From contig JAVTVX010000004.1 of NCBI GenBank assembly GCA_033439265.1, positions 11,242,201 through 11,306,200 on the forward strand: a DNA stretch of 64,000 nt, read 5' to 3'. The DNA is from Dillenia suffruticosa. Its lineage: Eukaryota > Streptophyta > Magnoliopsida > Dilleniales > Dilleniaceae. The notes under the pieces are model-generated. The model was given only the letters and a program-made list of their open reading frames with translations, did not search any database and was not told the origin of the DNA. Every line of letters begins with the position of its first letter. The first letter of the stretch is position 1. Of the stretch, positions 62,246-64,000 are shown piece by piece. A program made the translations under genes and the position numbers.

Positions 62246-63740
62246 CTACTTTATTTGAAAGTCTACATTATTATTACTAGATATCAGACCACATGTGATG
62301 CATATGCATATAATTTTTATACTATTATAAAAAAATTAGTATTTAAAAATACTAAAAAGCAAAGATTGAGAGCGAGGTGAGAACAATTGAAAGAAAAATA
62401 GGGAGAAAATATGTGCTATCGTTCCTAATTTTTAGGAGTGCTTGTTTTTGAATTAGTTTAAATTATTTAGGTTAGCTTTATTTCAAAGTACAAAAATACA
62501 AAAATTTAAACGACAAGGAAATATTTGTTCTGAAAAAAAGAACTGAAAAAACAGAAAATGCGAACTTTTGTGTTGATTTTCTTAGTTTACTACAATAATA
62601 ATAACCCATCAATTCAAACCTTCAGCCTCTGTCAGCATCTATTGGAGCAGAAAATTATCCGTAGCATTTCTTTAATTTTTTTTTTTATTAAGAAAAGTGC
62701 ATTATCTACTGCCTTAGGAAAAAATATAGCACAACATAGTTCAAACCTTCAGCTTCTGTCAGATCTCCAAGCTAGTTCAAAATATAGCACAACCTTAAGA
62801 AAAAAACAAAGCTCAATTACACAAATAATCTATCTTAATTACTGCTTTTTAATTTCTTAAATACAAAATTTTCATACTAGCAATATTTCTGTTTTTGATT
62901 ACTCTTTAACATTAAGAATCATACAACTTTGGAAGAAACAAAAACTTTTGAATCTAGTAGTAATATATGAAAACATGGAGAGCAGACTTTAATGAGAGTC
63001 AAAATGCATTTAAACTACTTGCATCATTTGCTTCGAGTCTAAGATGCATTATACTCTCTCTAATGCTCTTGCCTTAGTGATAATGTATGTGTACACTTCA
63101 ACAAATTAGACTTGATTTTTGAGATTTCAAATGCACATTTACATAAAAGGAGTTAAAGAAGGCGACGGCTGCAAAACTCCAGAAAACAAAATAAGCTTAA
63201 AAATAAAAATAAAAATAATGCCAATAAAACTAAGCCTTTGATTTTGGCAGAAATATCATTTTAATGATAAAGAAGCACAGTGATGTCTCTTTTGATGGAC
63301 GGTGAGCCAGATTGATATTCCAGTGTGTATGAAACTGCCGTGTCTCAATTGTGATACAACTTCAAAGACTAGTGGACAATTAGCAATGACCCATATGTGC
63401 ATGTGTGGAACTATCAAATGCATTTGAATTTTTCCGAATAAAATCTTCATAACTTCTATCTGTGAATTGCTCCTACAGTTATTAGCACTCATCGTTACAG
63501 TTAGATAATACTGGAAGATAGTCCCTCCCCAGGATATTTCTTTAACTTGGTTGATTGAGAAGTGACCACGCAACATTGTGACAACAGAATTTTTTCCATT
63601 CTTCGCTTTTTGTGGATGTATGCATGCCTGGCTGGTTGGGCGTGAGAATTATAATCCAGCAGCTCAAAGTTACTGTACAACATATGCAAGGTGGATTTGA
63701 CAATTTGACTCACCTAAATGTCAGTTTTTCACACACCAAA
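62246..63740. other. Spacer, possibly the 3' region of a gene on -
   Basis: No domain recognised on either strand. A phrase TTCAAACCTTCAGC(C/T)TCTGTCAG occurs twice (about 62615 and 62740). Confidence 0.35.
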
Positions 63741-63808
63741 TCACTCTTCATCTTCAGATTGGGGCATATCAGAGGATGCTTCTCCCTCTGTGAGATGTAA
63801 AGGCCCAC
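63741..63808 (-). CDS. Possible terminal coding exon of an unidentified gene on -
   Basis: On -, a TTATTACAG acceptor (63810-63809 is AG) is followed by an exon that in one frame reads GPLHLTEGEASSDMPQSEDE, with one more Glu before TGA at 63743-63741. An acidic C-terminus of this kind is plausible for a real protein. A GTGAGT donor shortly after the stop would allow a spliced 3' UTR. The rest of the gene would lie beyond 64000. No family is recognised; it could be chance. Confidence 0.25.
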
Positions 63809-64000
63809 CTGTAATAAGAGGAAAAAAAAAACACCCCTATTGGTCAATGATGATCTCTCCCACATGTTGACTCGATAAAACATCATATAACCATTAAAAT
63901 TCAAGCAATAACTTAACACATCAAGATAACAATTAAAAAAGAAAAAAGAAAACACTCATTAATGCAGCATATAGATGATCTCAAAAAGCCAAAATCATTG

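Overview
This window is nuclear DNA from a flowering plant, most likely a eudicot. It is AT-rich, has GT-AG introns, and carries Ty1/copia, Ty3/gypsy chromovirus, RTE and L1 LINE, Mutator-like (MULE) and hAT-like elements. I see no bacterial-style genes, tRNA or rRNA genes, or CRISPR array. Only one host gene can be read with confidence; most of the rest is nested, decayed transposon.

Layout. 615-7490 is a Mutator-like element with long terminal inverted repeats and a perfect 9-bp target duplication. It holds a broken transposase (+) and, pointing toward it, a broken GRF zinc-finger gene (-). A solo LTR with a 5-bp target duplication (1358-2847) sits inside it. About 9.08-26.4 kb is a RING-CH (RINGv) membrane-protein gene on +. 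Its coding exons are 10374-10620, 10818-10903, 11099-11245, 23300-23402, 23706-23818 and 26267-26359, encoding 262 aa with two membrane segments. Its fourth intron (including the leader intron) is about 12 kb and is filled with copia fragments on both strands, an RTE-type LINE and a hAT-like 450-bp element. Its last intron carries a very long CT microsatellite and a 107-bp duplication that copies the last 3' splice site and the first 12 codons of the last exon.

About 29.1-41.6 kb holds a short copia-like LTR remnant, a protease-RT piece of a Tekay-like chromovirus, and a nearly whole Tekay/Del-type gypsy element on -. Both LTRs of that element are present, but the 3' LTR is truncated and fused to the foreign pol piece. 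About 42.3-52.8 kb is a Galadriel-type chromovirus on +, with stops and frameshifts throughout. Its protease is split by solo LTR A (43173-49404), which is itself split by solo LTR B (45402-49042).

53-64 kb is gene-poor. It holds a type I MADS-box pseudogene (54.77-55.26 kb) abutting an L1 LINE 3' end, a TPR-like exon fragment (56.57 kb), an RTE 3' end (57.2-57.5 kb), simple repeats, two local tandem duplications (60.9-62.2 kb), and a possible terminal exon on - near the right edge.

How it fits together: the RING-CH gene looks functional despite its load (canonical splice sites, all eight zinc ligands present). The transposons appear immobile on their own, since each recognised one has stops, deletions or missing ends. 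I found no clearly new biological system. The strongest leads are the MuDR-like convergent GRF gene in the MULE, the duplicated splice site in the RING-CH gene, and the precisely reconstructable nested insertions.
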